A stretch of 64,000 nt of DNA from Acidimicrobiales bacterium. GTDB taxonomy: Bacteria; Actinomycetota; Acidimicrobiia; Acidimicrobiales; Poriferisodalaceae. The stretch's first letter is position 1, and every line of letters begins with the position of its first letter. Where the stretch lies: NCBI GenBank assembly GCA_014239555.1, contig JAAZYR010000001.1:248001-312000 (forward strand). The letters run 5' to 3'. Of this stretch, positions 25,254 to 34,376 are shown in pieces. The position numbers and the translations under genes were made by a program. Under the pieces are notes generated by a model. That model worked only from the letters and a program-made list of their open reading frames with translations. It was not told the origin of the DNA and made no database searches.

Positions 25254-27141
25254 TTGGAAAAATTCTAAATTCAGTCATCGACTCAAAAAGATGAACTACT
25301 ACAGACTCATCTCCTTCGACACTGAGTTCCCCGCCGCGAACCGCCTCGGCTATTGACCCCACCGCTGCAAGGACTTCTGCCAGAGCGCGACGCGTCAGCG
25401 TCACTGTTGCGACAGCATCGTCGGCTAGACGATCAGGCAAATGGTGGACAGCACTATTAGAGATCCCCAACACGTGAGTTTCGTCTAGATCTGTGAACTT
25501 CCAGTTGATACTCAGGTCCAGACCTTCAAGCACCACTGAGTCGAGCCGAACCCCCATGGTGTCAAAAAGCTGCTCCGCAGTCATGGCGTGAGCGATTTGC
25601 CGACCGCGACCCGCAATGAAGTCTGGTGAACCGGAGCGAAGTTCGAGAGCCCCATAAAGGTAGGCATTGCGCCAAGTGCCCGATTCAGACTGGTAACCAA
25701 GCTGCTCAAGCGCATCGGCCTGTAGCTCTCGGGCTTCTTGGTTTGACGGATCAGCAAACACAACGTGATTTACGACCTCGGCAACCCATCGGTAATCACC
25801 CTCTTCGAAATACGAGCGCGCTTGACGCAGAACTGAGTCAGCACCACCCATAAATTCGACGTAAAGCCGACTGCTTTGAGTTGGTGGATGAGGATTGAGA
25901 TTCGCCGGATTCGCGTCATACCAACCGAGATATTTGTTGTACACCGACTTCACGTTGTGGCTGACGGTGCCGTAATACCCCTGAACGTGCGATTCAGTTG
26001 AAAAACAGCTAGGAAGCTGAAGCTTTTCGGCGATCTCGTTGGGCGTCCATCCAAGGTTCGCGAGACGCATCGTTTGATCGTGCATCCATCGGTAAACGTC
26101 ACGTTGTTTAACGAGAAACTTCTTCAAATCAGTCGTCCCGAAACGAGGCCAATGATGCGTAGCAATCATGATTTCGGACTCGTCGCCCCATAGATCTAAC
26201 GCTTCGTTGATGTATTTCGACCAGGCAAGCGCGTCTCGGGTTTGTGCGCCCCGAATCGGATACAGGTTGTGCATGTTGTGTGTGCAGTTTTCTGCCATAC
26301 ACAACAATCGAAAATCGGGAAACCAGAAGTTCATTTCTGCGGGCGCTTCAGCATCTGGAGTGTTCTGAAAGACAATCCGTACGCCATCTACTTCAAGTTC
26401 AATTCCCGTTCGATCAATGATTTCGGTTGGGGCGATAAGACCTGAGGGACTGAATGGCAATGCTTTGCCCAGCCCGTTGTCGATGTGCCCCCTTGGGCCA
26501 GGAGGAAGGAAAAGGCCGAATTGGTACATGGCTCTTCGGGCCATTGCCGCTCCTGCGATGACGTTCTCGTTGACAACCTCCTCAAGGAATCCTTCGGGCG
26601 CAATGATTCTGACATCTCCGCGGGCGACTTCTTCTGCGCTGGTTACACCTAAGACACCGCCGAAGTGATCGGCATGAGAATGGGTATAAATAATGGCTTT
26701 GACGGGTCGTTCACCGAGTTGGTCGTTAGCGAGCTTGAGGCACGCCGAGGCGGTTGCCGCAGTAGTTAACACGTCGACCAAAATCCAACCGGTACGTCCG
26801 GCGATCAGCGTGAGGTTCGAGATGTCGTATCCGCGTACCTGCCACACTCCATCCATTACCTCGAATAGCCCATGGATAGCGTTGAGGCGCCCTTGACGCC
26901 AGAGTCCAGGGTGGACAGTGTCGGGCGACTTTTCGTTGTTACGAAGAAAGTCGTAACGAGCGCAGTCCCAAACGACATGATCATCAACGGCAACCGTTGC
27001 GCCCGGAAGAGTTGCTAACAAACCTTGCTGCGCTCTTCGGAAGTCAGCCTCATCGTCGAAAGAAATCATTGCCGAGGCAGCAGTATTGGCTGCGACTGTG
27101 AGTTCCGAGGCGTCTTTCGGGGCGGTCGGCGTATCGGACAT
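25222..27141 (-). CDS. alkyl/aryl-sulfatase-like MBL protein with SCP2 domain
   Basis: Resembles SdsA1/BDS1 class III sulfatases, which release alcohol and sulfate from alkyl sulfates. Seen: N-terminal MBL domain with THSHADHFGG, the sulfatase block DAEAPAEMNFW, AENCTHNMHNLYPIRG, and HHWPRFG; a helical dimerisation domain (about 400-500) and a C-terminal SCP2-like domain (about 520-639). 639 residues is the family length. Unlike many family members there is no N-terminal signal peptide, so the enzyme should be cytoplasmic. It lies 28 nt downstream of an acyl-CoA dehydrogenase gene in the same direction, consistent with use of the released alkyl chain. Confidence 0.88.
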   Translation of the reverse strand: MSDTPTAPKDASELTVAANTAASAMISFDDEADFRRAQQGLLATLPGATVAVDDHVVWDCARYDFLRNNEKSPDTVHPGLWRQGRLNAIHGLFEVMDGVWQVRGYDISNLTLIAGRTGWILVDVLTTAATASACLKLANDQLGERPVKAIIYTHSHADHFGGVLGVTSAEEVARGDVRIIAPEGFLEEVVNENVIAGAAMARRAMYQFGLFLPPGPRGHIDNGLGKALPFSPSGLIAPTEIIDRTGIELEVDGVRIVFQNTPDAEAPAEMNFWFPDFRLLCMAENCTHNMHNLYPIRGAQTRDALAWSKYINEALDLWGDESEIMIATHHWPRFGTTDLKKFLVKQRDVYRWMHDQTMRLANLGWTPNEIAEKLQLPSCFSTESHVQGYYGTVSHNVKSVYNKYLGWYDANPANLNPHPPTQSSRLYVEFMGGADSVLRQARSYFEEGDYRWVAEVVNHVVFADPSNQEARELQADALEQLGYQSESGTWRNAYLYGALELRSGSPDFIAGRGRQIAHAMTAEQLFDTMGVRLDSVVLEGLDLSINWKFTDLDETHVLGISNSAVHHLPDRLADDAVATVTLTRRALAEVLAAVGSIAEAVRGGELSVEGDESVVVHLFESMTEFRIFPIIEPLAGQVH

Positions 27142-27169
27142 TTGGCTCCCTCGTTCAGACTCGCTGAAT

Positions 27170-28357
27170 TTAGCTCGCCTTCGCAGCCGTTGGTGTCAAA
27201 TGGTAAGTCGCAGGTAAAGACTTAGCTATGCGCTCAGTCATGATCTCTGTTGTTCCGTCGACATAGTTAGCAACGCGAGCTGCAGTCAGTCGGTGCCCGA
27301 TGAGGTGCTCCTCTTTTAGCCCGTTTGCACCCATTGCTTGAGCACACGCGGCGAGCGCCGGTTCCGCCATCTCAGTGGCGAATTTTTTAGCATGTGCTGC
27401 AGGGAGAATCGCAGACCGGCTATCGCCCTGCTCGATCGCGGTTACGGCTTGGCCGGTAAGTGCACGCGCTGCTTCGAGTTGATTTGCTACACCTGCTAGC
27501 TGCCAAGAAAGACCCTGATGTTCGATGATCGGCCTACCAAAGCTTTCTCTCTGACACGCATAACCCACTGCCGAACGTAGAGAGGCCTCAACCATCGCGC
27601 AGCACATCGAAGCGACATACGTCCGCGCTTCGTTGATCGTTGCCAACGCAGCGGCAAAACCTTCGCCAGGAACTGCTAGTAGATCTCCCTCGGGCGCAAA
27701 ATAATCGTTGAGGCGAAATCCACCTGTGCCAATTGAGTGACTGCCGATCAAATCGTAAGGCTCCAGCCGTTCGAAGCCATCGCCAGTGCCGTCGATAAGA
27801 AATGAAGCGATTCCCCGGGCCCGGGCACCATGATCAGTCTGTACGTAAGCGACGATCACACTCGATGCAGCTGCGTTAGTTATCCAAGCTTTCTCTCCGT
27901 TGAGACGCCAACCATCCGCGTCGGGCGAGGCAAGAGTGGTGATAGCCGAAAAATCGCTACCCGCTCCGGGTTCAGTGAGGGCAGTCGAGCCCAATCGTCG
28001 CCCCGATAGCAAATCTGGCAGAAAGCGATCTCGTAGCTCTTCCGTTCCATGCCGAGCCAGTCTTGCCCCGACGTTGTGGGTGTTGACCAAACTAAAAGCG
28101 TAAGGCATCGAGACCTCTGAGAGAAGATCCAAAACCTTGAGCTTTTGCCCGAAGCTCAATCCAAGACCGCCTAACGCTGGATCTATCTCCATGCCCAGAA
28201 GTCCCAAATCGCCCGCAGAACAAAGGGCTTCAACTGGAAAGATCCGATTTTGCTCCCATTCAATGACGAAAGGAGCGATCTCTCTGTCACGAAACTCTCG
28301 CACCTGCTCTAGAAGCTCGTGGAAGTGTTCCTCGCGTAATCCCGCAACTTGACTCAT
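27170..28357 (-). CDS. acyl-CoA dehydrogenase
   Basis: FAD enzyme that makes the 2,3-double bond in beta-oxidation or branched-chain catabolism. Seen: TALTEPGAGSDFSAI flavin/substrate signature, EKAWITNAAAS, and the C-terminal block with the FAD-binding region. At the position of the usual catalytic Glu in the YEGT motif the sequence reads YVDGTTEIM, i.e. Asp in place of Glu. 395 residues is normal. It is probably the first gene of an operon with the alkylsulfatase-like gene. Its start region abuts the divergent Nudix gene. Confidence 0.88.
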   Translation of the reverse strand: MSQVAGLREEHFHELLEQVREFRDREIAPFVIEWEQNRIFPVEALCSAGDLGLLGMEIDPALGGLGLSFGQKLKVLDLLSEVSMPYAFSLVNTHNVGARLARHGTEELRDRFLPDLLSGRRLGSTALTEPGAGSDFSAITTLASPDADGWRLNGEKAWITNAAASSVIVAYVQTDHGARARGIASFLIDGTGDGFERLEPYDLIGSHSIGTGGFRLNDYFAPEGDLLAVPGEGFAAALATINEARTYVASMCCAMVEASLRSAVGYACQRESFGRPIIEHQGLSWQLAGVANQLEAARALTGQAVTAIEQGDSRSAILPAAHAKKFATEMAEPALAACAQAMGANGLKEEHLIGHRLTAARVANYVDGTTEIMTERIAKSLPATYHLTPTAAKAS

Positions 28358-28990
28358 ACCGTGACCCTAGATCGCTGCGTAAAGTCGTTCATCGTGGAAG
28401 ACATATTCACAGCAAATCAATTGACAGATGTCCTGCTACCGGGAACAGCACAACCACATGACGGGCCGTCAGCGGCTGTTGCTGCCGCGATTCATGAAGG
28501 TGAACGAGGCGCAGAACTCCTTTTCATTGAAAGGTCCGCACAGCAAGGGGACCCGTGGTCCGGACAGATGGCATTCCCCGGGGGGCGCACTTCGGCGATC
28601 GATGTCAACAGCATCGCAACCGCTATTCGAGAAACCAAAGAAGAATTGGGTGTCGACCTGTCAAGTGCCAGGCGGCTCGGCCGTTTATCGGACCTGGAAG
28701 GCGGGCCACGTGGAACCCGTCAACGGCTGCGAGTTACGCCGCACCTTTTCTGGGTACCTGGTGACCGGCCAGCCATCACCGCTAACCATGAAGTAGCGAA
28801 CGCACTCTGGATTCCCGTGGAGCAACTTGTAGATGAGGCTCGGTATATCGAACATCCCTACCCACTACTGGGTTCCGATTCGTGGCCTGGTATCAAGATC
28901 GAAGGCGAACGAGTCATATGGGGTCTGACATTGCGCATGCTTGTCGATCTGTTCACGCGTCTAGGGCGGCCGCTGTCAATCAGGTCATAA
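28349..28990 (+). CDS. Nudix hydrolase, CoA-pyrophosphatase-like
   Basis: Likely hydrolyses CoA or acyl-CoA to phosphopantetheine and ADP. Seen: the NudL/YeaB-type lead GDPWSGQMAFPGG and Nudix helix RETKEELGV with both metal-binding Glu residues. 213 residues from the ATG at 28349, but that start overlaps the divergent acyl-CoA dehydrogenase start by 9 nt; GTG at 28361 or 28394 are plausible alternatives. A CoA-recycling enzyme beside an acyl-CoA dehydrogenase gene fits turnover of CoA esters (inference). Confidence 0.82.
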   Translation: MTHTVTLDRCVKSFIVEDIFTANQLTDVLLPGTAQPHDGPSAAVAAAIHEGERGAELLFIERSAQQGDPWSGQMAFPGGRTSAIDVNSIATAIRETKEELGVDLSSARRLGRLSDLEGGPRGTRQRLRVTPHLFWVPGDRPAITANHEVANALWIPVEQLVDEARYIEHPYPLLGSDSWPGIKIEGERVIWGLTLRMLVDLFTRLGRPLSIRS

Positions 28991-29017
28991 ACCCGTCTGC
29001 TTAATAAGCTGTTTGAT

Positions 29018-30661
29018 ATGTCAGTCGATTCATTGGATATAAGCCTTCACAGTTCTGCGGGCCGAGTGGAGTCCACCGATGTTGACGTGGTAGTCGTCGG
29101 CGCCGGGTTTGCAGGCATGTACATGCTCCATCGACTTCGAGAGATGGGTTATTCAGTGCAGGTCTTCGAAGCGGGTACAGACGTGGGTGGTACTTGGTAT
29201 TGGAACAGGTATCCGGGTGCTCGATGCGACGTGGAGAGCCTCGAGTACAGCTACAGCTTTGATGAAAAACTCCAACAAGAATGGGAGTGGACCGAACGCT
29301 ATTCAAGCCAACCCGAGATCCTTTCTTACGCAAACCATGTTGCCGATAGGTTCGATCTTCGTCGTGATATCCGCTTTGAAACTCGAGTCGAGTCAGCTGC
29401 TTTCGACGAAGATGAGAACGCTTGGTTTGTCCGTACTAGTGATAAAGCGCTGACGGTCGGACGGTTCTTTGTTATGGCAACCGGATGTCTTTCCTCAGCA
29501 ACCACGCCGGATATAAAAGGCAAAGATGAGTTCTCTGGAACTATGGCCCATACGGGTCGATGGCCAAAGGAAGGTCTGGATCTGAAAGGTAAACGCGTCG
29601 GTGTTATCGGGACGGGCTCTTCAGGAGTTCAAGCTATCCCTGTCATAGCTGCACAATGCGATGAGCTCATAGTCTTCCAACGCACCCCCCAGTACACGGT
29701 GCCAGCAAGAAACGCTGGGCTAGATGACGATCGACAGAATGAAATAAAAAGCCGATACGCAGACTTCCGAGCAGCAAACTTTGCGATGCCACAGGCCCTA
29801 GGGTCCGAGGTTTCGAAATACAACGATTCGATACACGACGTATCAGAAGAGGAACGCCGAGAAAGATTGCAAGAGGCATGGGATCTCGGGGGAACTCTCT
29901 TTCTTGCCTCATTCACCGATGTGTTACTAGATGAGTCAGCGAACGTGCATGCTCAAGATTTTGTGCGAGAAAAAATTAGTGAGATTGTGAGCGACCCCGA
30001 AACCGCTTCGAAACTCACCCCAGAGCACATCATCGGCTGTAAGCGATTAGTGATCGACACCGACTACTTCGAGACTTTTAACCGACCCAATGTGCGTCTA
30101 GTCGACGTGGGAAATGAACCAATCCAACGAATAACCGAATCCGGATTGTCTACGAAGTCCGAAGACTTCGAGTTCGACGTATTGGTCTTCGCGACCGGTT
30201 TTGACGCGATGACGGGTTCGATACTGCGTGTTGATATAACGGGCCGCGCGGGAACCACAATTCAAGAAAAATGGTCGGCTGGTCCGCGCACTTATCTGGG
30301 ACTTACCGTGCCAGGTTTCCCCAACATGTTTACGGTGTCCGGACCCGGCAGCCCCTCGGTGCTGACCAACATGATTATTTCGATAGAACAGCACGTCGAA
30401 TGGATCAGTGATTGCATCTCATGGCTAGATGAGCACCAATATTCGACCATCGAGGCAAAAACCGAAGCTGAGCAAGCCTGGGTTGATCACGTCAATGCCA
30501 AAGCAGAAAGAACTCTTTTCCCAAGTTGCAACTCTTGGTATCTCGGGGCCAATGTTCCCGGTAAGACACGTGTGTTTATGCCGCTTCTCGGATTTCCAGG
30601 CTACGTCCGTCGCTGCGACCAAGTTGCCGAAAATAATTACGAAGGGTTTGTCCTCCAATGA
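29018..30661 (+). CDS. Baeyer-Villiger-type flavin monooxygenase
   Basis: FAD/NADPH monooxygenase that inserts oxygen next to a ketone to give an ester or lactone. Seen: first Rossmann motif GAGFAGM near residue 29, then GGTWYWNRYPGARCD, the BVMO fingerprint FSGTMAHTGRWP (F-x-G-x3-H-T-x2-W), and second Rossmann motif GVIGTGSSGVQ. 547 residues is full length. ATG at 29018. Its stop overlaps the start of the SMP-30 gene (ATGA), tying it to a lactonase-like protein and a downstream hydrolase. A second, interrupted BVMO gene lies at 54052. Confidence 0.93.
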   Translation: MSVDSLDISLHSSAGRVESTDVDVVVVGAGFAGMYMLHRLREMGYSVQVFEAGTDVGGTWYWNRYPGARCDVESLEYSYSFDEKLQQEWEWTERYSSQPEILSYANHVADRFDLRRDIRFETRVESAAFDEDENAWFVRTSDKALTVGRFFVMATGCLSSATTPDIKGKDEFSGTMAHTGRWPKEGLDLKGKRVGVIGTGSSGVQAIPVIAAQCDELIVFQRTPQYTVPARNAGLDDDRQNEIKSRYADFRAANFAMPQALGSEVSKYNDSIHDVSEEERRERLQEAWDLGGTLFLASFTDVLLDESANVHAQDFVREKISEIVSDPETASKLTPEHIIGCKRLVIDTDYFETFNRPNVRLVDVGNEPIQRITESGLSTKSEDFEFDVLVFATGFDAMTGSILRVDITGRAGTTIQEKWSAGPRTYLGLTVPGFPNMFTVSGPGSPSVLTNMIISIEQHVEWISDCISWLDEHQYSTIEAKTEAEQAWVDHVNAKAERTLFPSCNSWYLGANVPGKTRVFMPLLGFPGYVRRCDQVAENNYEGFVLQ

Positions 30662-31479
30662 ACAATGTTGAACTACTGAGCGAGGGTTGGGGTCTTATCG
30701 AGGCGCCTCGCGTTGATGATGACAATTGTTTGTACTTTTCTGATGTGCCGAACGGTGGCGTGTACAGGCGTCGCGCAGATGGTGAGATCGAAACCGTGAT
30801 TCCTAAAAGACGGGGAGTTGGGGGAATGGTCTTTCATAGTGATGGTGGGTTAGTGGTTGGAGGGCGAAACATCCAACACGTCGTCGACGGTGAGATACGA
30901 GTACTTTTCGACCCTGGATTCCCCGGTTTCAACGATCTGCATACCGACGCCCTGGGGCGCGTGTACGTGGGTTCGCTAAAGATTGACCCCTTCGACGAGA
31001 ACGCACACAACCCTGGCGGCGAGCTGTGGCGTTTGGGTCCAGATCAGATGGCAACCGAAATCTATGACGGCGTAATGCTCACCAACGGGATCGGCTTCTC
31101 CCCGGATGGTTCGCTTCTCTACCATGCGGATAGCGTCCCCGGGAGGGTGTGGGTATCCGATGTGGATGGAGACACAGTTACCGGCAAGAGGATCTTCGTT
31201 GAAGATCGAGTGAATGCGACAGACGGATTAGCTGTCGACGTCGAAGGTGGAGTTTGGGTAGCGCAACCCAACGGAGGCAAGGTTCAGCGATATGGGCCTG
31301 ATGGAACGGAAGACACAGCAGTAGCCATCCCAGACCCAATGGTTACGAGCGTTTGTTTCGGGGGCGACGACATGCGGGATCTGTACGTTGTGACAGGCGG
31401 TGGAACGCCTCGCGGCGGATGTATCTACCAGACCAGAGTCGATGTGGCAGGAGTGCCGGTCCCCAAAGCGACTATTTGA
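30658..31479 (+). CDS. SMP-30/gluconolactonase-family lactonase-like protein
   Basis: Beta-propeller hydrolase of 273 residues. Seen: IEAPRVDDDNCLYFSDV in blade one with the metal Glu, LTNGIGFSPDGS with the conserved Asn, and NATDGLAVDVEGGVW carrying the catalytic Asp region. The start ATG overlaps the BVMO stop by 4 nt, which predicts translational coupling and a joint pathway: BVMO-made lactone opened by this protein. Substrate unknown. Confidence 0.82.
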   Translation: MNNVELLSEGWGLIEAPRVDDDNCLYFSDVPNGGVYRRRADGEIETVIPKRRGVGGMVFHSDGGLVVGGRNIQHVVDGEIRVLFDPGFPGFNDLHTDALGRVYVGSLKIDPFDENAHNPGGELWRLGPDQMATEIYDGVMLTNGIGFSPDGSLLYHADSVPGRVWVSDVDGDTVTGKRIFVEDRVNATDGLAVDVEGGVWVAQPNGGKVQRYGPDGTEDTAVAIPDPMVTSVCFGGDDMRDLYVVTGGGTPRGGCIYQTRVDVAGVPVPKATI

Positions 31480-31515
31480 AACACAACCCTTTGCAGGCGT
31501 TCTAGGGTCAAACGC

Positions 31516-32295
31516 ATGCAGGACACCCCCTTTTTTTGGTCCCATGGACATGAAAGCGCTCCACTTCTCTTATGTATGCATGGGATTGGTTCATGTGCGG
31601 ACGCATTTTTGTCCCAGTGTGCGTTGGCCGATGACCTTGGATACCGGCTAGTTGCCTGGGACGCGCCGGGCTATCGACATTCCTCTGACCCTGTCGATGA
31701 TCCTGGGTTAGATGGATGGGCGGACGCAGCGGCGGATCTGATTCGGACCCTTGGCTATCAAAACGCAACTGTTCTTGGTGTGTCGTGGGGCGGTGTAATC
31801 GCCACACGCCTCGCCCTTCGCCAGCCGGACCTTGTCAGGGCACTTGTGTTAGCTGATTCCAGCGTTGGCTCAGGGACAAACCCTAAACAGGCTGAAGCGA
31901 TGCGAGGCAGATCTGGAAGCCTTACCGAGCTTGGCGCCGCTGAGTTTGCACGTCAACGCTCGCCTCTGTTGGTGGCAGAAAGCGCGTCTGCTGAGGTCTT
32001 GTCTGACACAGAACATTTTTTCGCTACGTCGGTTCGGATGCCTTCTTACCAGTGGGCTTGCAACTCAATGGCTGATACCGATCATCGTGATTCTTTAGCG
32101 TCTCTGAGCGCACCGACGTTAGTTATTTGTGGCGAAGAGGATCGCGTTACTCCGCCCAAATTGTCTGCTGAACTCCACGAAGGTATCCCGAACGCTGTCC
32201 TGACCTCTGTCGAAGCCGCCGGTCATCTGGCGAACCAAGAGCGACCTGCGTCTTTTAACGGCGAAGTTTTTAAATTTCTTCAATCACTCGCATAG
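31516..32295 (+). CDS. alpha/beta-fold hydrolase
   Basis: Esterase-type enzyme of 259 residues. Seen: oxyanion HGIG near the start, nucleophile elbow GVSWGG (G-x-S-x-G), acid in CGEEDRVTPP and final His in AAGHLANQERP, a full catalytic triad. ATG at 31516, 36 nt after the lactonase-like gene in the same direction, so probably the third gene of the BVMO set, acting on an ester or enol-lactone product (inference). Convergent with the SDR gene downstream. Confidence 0.88.
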   Translation: MQDTPFFWSHGHESAPLLLCMHGIGSCADAFLSQCALADDLGYRLVAWDAPGYRHSSDPVDDPGLDGWADAAADLIRTLGYQNATVLGVSWGGVIATRLALRQPDLVRALVLADSSVGSGTNPKQAEAMRGRSGSLTELGAAEFARQRSPLLVAESASAEVLSDTEHFFATSVRMPSYQWACNSMADTDHRDSLASLSAPTLVICGEEDRVTPPKLSAELHEGIPNAVLTSVEAAGHLANQERPASFNGEVFKFLQSLA

Positions 32296-32319
32296 TCAAG
32301 CGAATTGTGAGCATTAGAC

Positions 32320-33099
32320 CTAGCGTGGCGGCATTCGGATACCACCGTCGCAACGGATGGTTTCTCCGTTCATGTATGGGTTTGTAATGCATTCCATCAC
32401 CATGAATGCAAGCTCTTCGCCGTACCCCAGCCGCTTGGGGAACAGCACGCTTTGCCCCAGATGCGCTTTGAACTGATCCGACTGCTCACCCTCACCGTAG
32501 ATAGGTGTGTCGATGAGGCCTGGGGCGATGGTGTTCACCCGAATCCCAGTTGCAGAAAGATCGCGGGCGATAGGCAACGTCATTCCGACGACGCCGCCCT
32601 TCGAGGCGGAGTAAGCGGCCTGCCCAATTTGCCCATCGAATGCCGCGGCAGAGGCCATATTTACGATAGATCCCCTCGAGCCATCAGCGTCTAGAGGTTC
32701 GGTTTGAGCCATAGCTGACGCTGCTTGCGCCAACATGTTGTACGTGCCAATGAGGTTGATCCGCACCACGAACTCGAATTGGTCGAGATCGGCGGGCACG
32801 TTGTTGCGATCGATAGTTCTAGCTGCACGCCCCAATCCGGCGGAGTTAACAAGAGCGCGTAGCGGCCCCATTTCAGATGCCGCAGCAACGGTGGCTTGAG
32901 CATCTTCAACATTTGAAACATCGCATTTAGTAAAAAGGCCGCCTAATTCCGATGCAACCGCCTGACCTTTGTCTTCTTGCAAGTCGGCAATCACAACTCG
33001 AGACCCGGCTTCAGCGAGTTGCCGCGCCGCGGCCTCTCCGATGCCGGATGCGCCCCCGGTAACAATAGAAGAACTGCCGTGAAGGTTCATTCTGGGCAT
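32320..33099 (-). CDS. SDR, 3-hydroxyacyl-CoA dehydrogenase type-2-like
   Basis: Short-chain dehydrogenase of 259 residues. Seen: TGGASGIG, catalytic Ser (MASAAAF) and YSASK, and the C-terminal block NPYMNGETIRCDGGIRM. The long insertion before the catalytic Ser and the overall pattern resemble the HSD17B10/type-2 3-hydroxyacyl-CoA dehydrogenase group. Its ATG overlaps the thiolase stop by one base (TAATG), so the two form a beta-oxidation pair: oxidation to 3-ketoacyl-CoA, then thiolysis. Confidence 0.85.
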   Translation of the reverse strand: MPRMNLHGSSSIVTGGASGIGEAAARQLAEAGSRVVIADLQEDKGQAVASELGGLFTKCDVSNVEDAQATVAAASEMGPLRALVNSAGLGRAARTIDRNNVPADLDQFEFVVRINLIGTYNMLAQAASAMAQTEPLDADGSRGSIVNMASAAAFDGQIGQAAYSASKGGVVGMTLPIARDLSATGIRVNTIAPGLIDTPIYGEGEQSDQFKAHLGQSVLFPKRLGYGEELAFMVMECITNPYMNGETIRCDGGIRMPPR

Positions 33100-34268
33100 T
33101 AGGAATCGATCCTTTCGATGATTGTCGCGTTAGCCATGCCGCCGCCTTCGCACATTGTCTGCAGCCCGTACCGACCGCCTGTGCGCTCGAGCTCGTTGAG
33201 TAACGTCGCCATCAGCTTGGTGCCTGAGCAGCCCAGCGGGTGACCTAGAGCAATAGCGCCGCCATTGACGTTGGTTTTGCTGAGGTCGGTGCCGTGTTCT
33301 TTCTGCCAAGCCAACACGACGGAAGCGAACGCCTCATTGACTTCAAACAAATCGATGTCTTTTACATTTAGACCCGAACGCGCCATGATTTTCTCCGTTG
33401 CGGGAATGGGACCTTTAAGCATCGTCACAGGATCGGCACCGGCTAACGCAAAGCTGTGAAATCTTGCTCGGGCTCGCAACCCCAGCTCGGCGGCCTTTTC
33501 GGCACTCATCACTAAAACCGCTGACGCGCCGTCGGTGATTTGGCTTGAATTACCCGCGGTGACCTTGCCGTCCTCGCGAAATGCTGGGTTGAGTTTTGAG
33601 AGTGATTCAGCCGTGGTGTCCAGACGGATTCCCTCGTCAGCGTTCATCATTTCGATTTTGCCGTCAATCTCGACAGGTACTGGAATTATCTCGTTTTCGA
33701 AACGACCTTCAGCAGTGGCGATCGCAGCACGTCGCTGGCTTTCGGCACCAAAAGTGTCCAGGTCCTCGCGGGTCAATCCGTACTCGTCAGCGATCATTTC
33801 TGCGCCTATGCCTTGGGGTGGCAGCCCTGTTTCTTCATAACGACTTTGCATAGTTTCGCTGAAGGGAAATCCCATCCCTTTGACCACGCTTGCTCCCATG
33901 GGAGTCCTGGTCATTACTTCGACACCTGCCGCCACAGCGACGTCATAGGCTCCGGCGATCACCCCTTGTGCAGCAAAGTGCAACGCCTGCTGACTTGACC
34001 CACATTGCCGATCAACGGTGGTGGCAGGGACTGACTCCGGCCAGCCCGCAGCTAGTACAGCGTTCCGACCGATGTTCAGTGATTGCTCGCCGACCTGCAT
34101 CACACATCCCATAATGACATCATCGACAATCGCCGGATCTATACCTGTTCGTTCTTCAATTGCCTTTAGAACATGGGCTGCTAGATCTACGGCATGCCAG
34201 TCTTGGAGCTTGCCGTTACGTTTGCCGCCCGGGGTCCTCACCGCATCGACGATGACTGCTTCTCTCAT
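33099..34268 (-). CDS. acetyl-CoA acyltransferase (thiolase)
   Basis: Cleaves 3-ketoacyl-CoA to acetyl-CoA and a shortened acyl-CoA. Seen: active-site Cys in [16 protein letters not shown], His in [14 protein letters not shown] and the second Cys in [10 protein letters not shown]. 389 residues, the normal thiolase length. It leads a two-gene operon with the SDR. A 25-bp interrupted palindrome sits 22 nt upstream of the start codon and may be its operator. Confidence 0.94.
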   Translation of the reverse strand: MREAVIVDAVRTPGGKRNGKLQDWHAVDLAAHVLKAIEERTGIDPAIVDDVIMGCVMQVGEQSLNIGRNAVLAAGWPESVPATTVDRQCGSSQQALHFAAQGVIAGAYDVAVAAGVEVMTRTPMGASVVKGMGFPFSETMQSRYEETGLPPQGIGAEMIADEYGLTREDLDTFGAESQRRAAIATAEGRFENEIIPVPVEIDGKIEMMNADEGIRLDTTAESLSKLNPAFREDGKVTAGNSSQITDGASAVLVMSAEKAAELGLRARARFHSFALAGADPVTMLKGPIPATEKIMARSGLNVKDIDLFEVNEAFASVVLAWQKEHGTDLSKTNVNGGAIALGHPLGCSGTKLMATLLNELERTGGRYGLQTMCEGGGMANATIIERIDS

Positions 34269-34289
34269 AGCTCAACTCCTACTCGGGGC

Positions 34290-34314
34290 AGGTTCGGAAT
34301 GATGCACCGAACCT
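34290..34314. promoter_or_regulatory. palindrome in the thiolase/MFS divergent promoter region
   Basis: Seen: AGGTTCGG (34290-34297), 9-nt spacer, CCGAACCT (34307-34314), perfectly symmetric arms. It lies between the divergent thiolase and MFS genes, 22 nt from the thiolase start. Size and symmetry fit a dimeric repressor such as a TetR- or GntR-type regulator of fatty-acid genes; an mRNA leader hairpin is the alternative. No such regulator gene is nearby. Confidence 0.45.
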
Positions 34315-34376
34315 CGTCCGCGAATCGTAGGTCGCAAACGGGTGGGTGAGCCAACTGATGGCGCTACCTTGCAACA

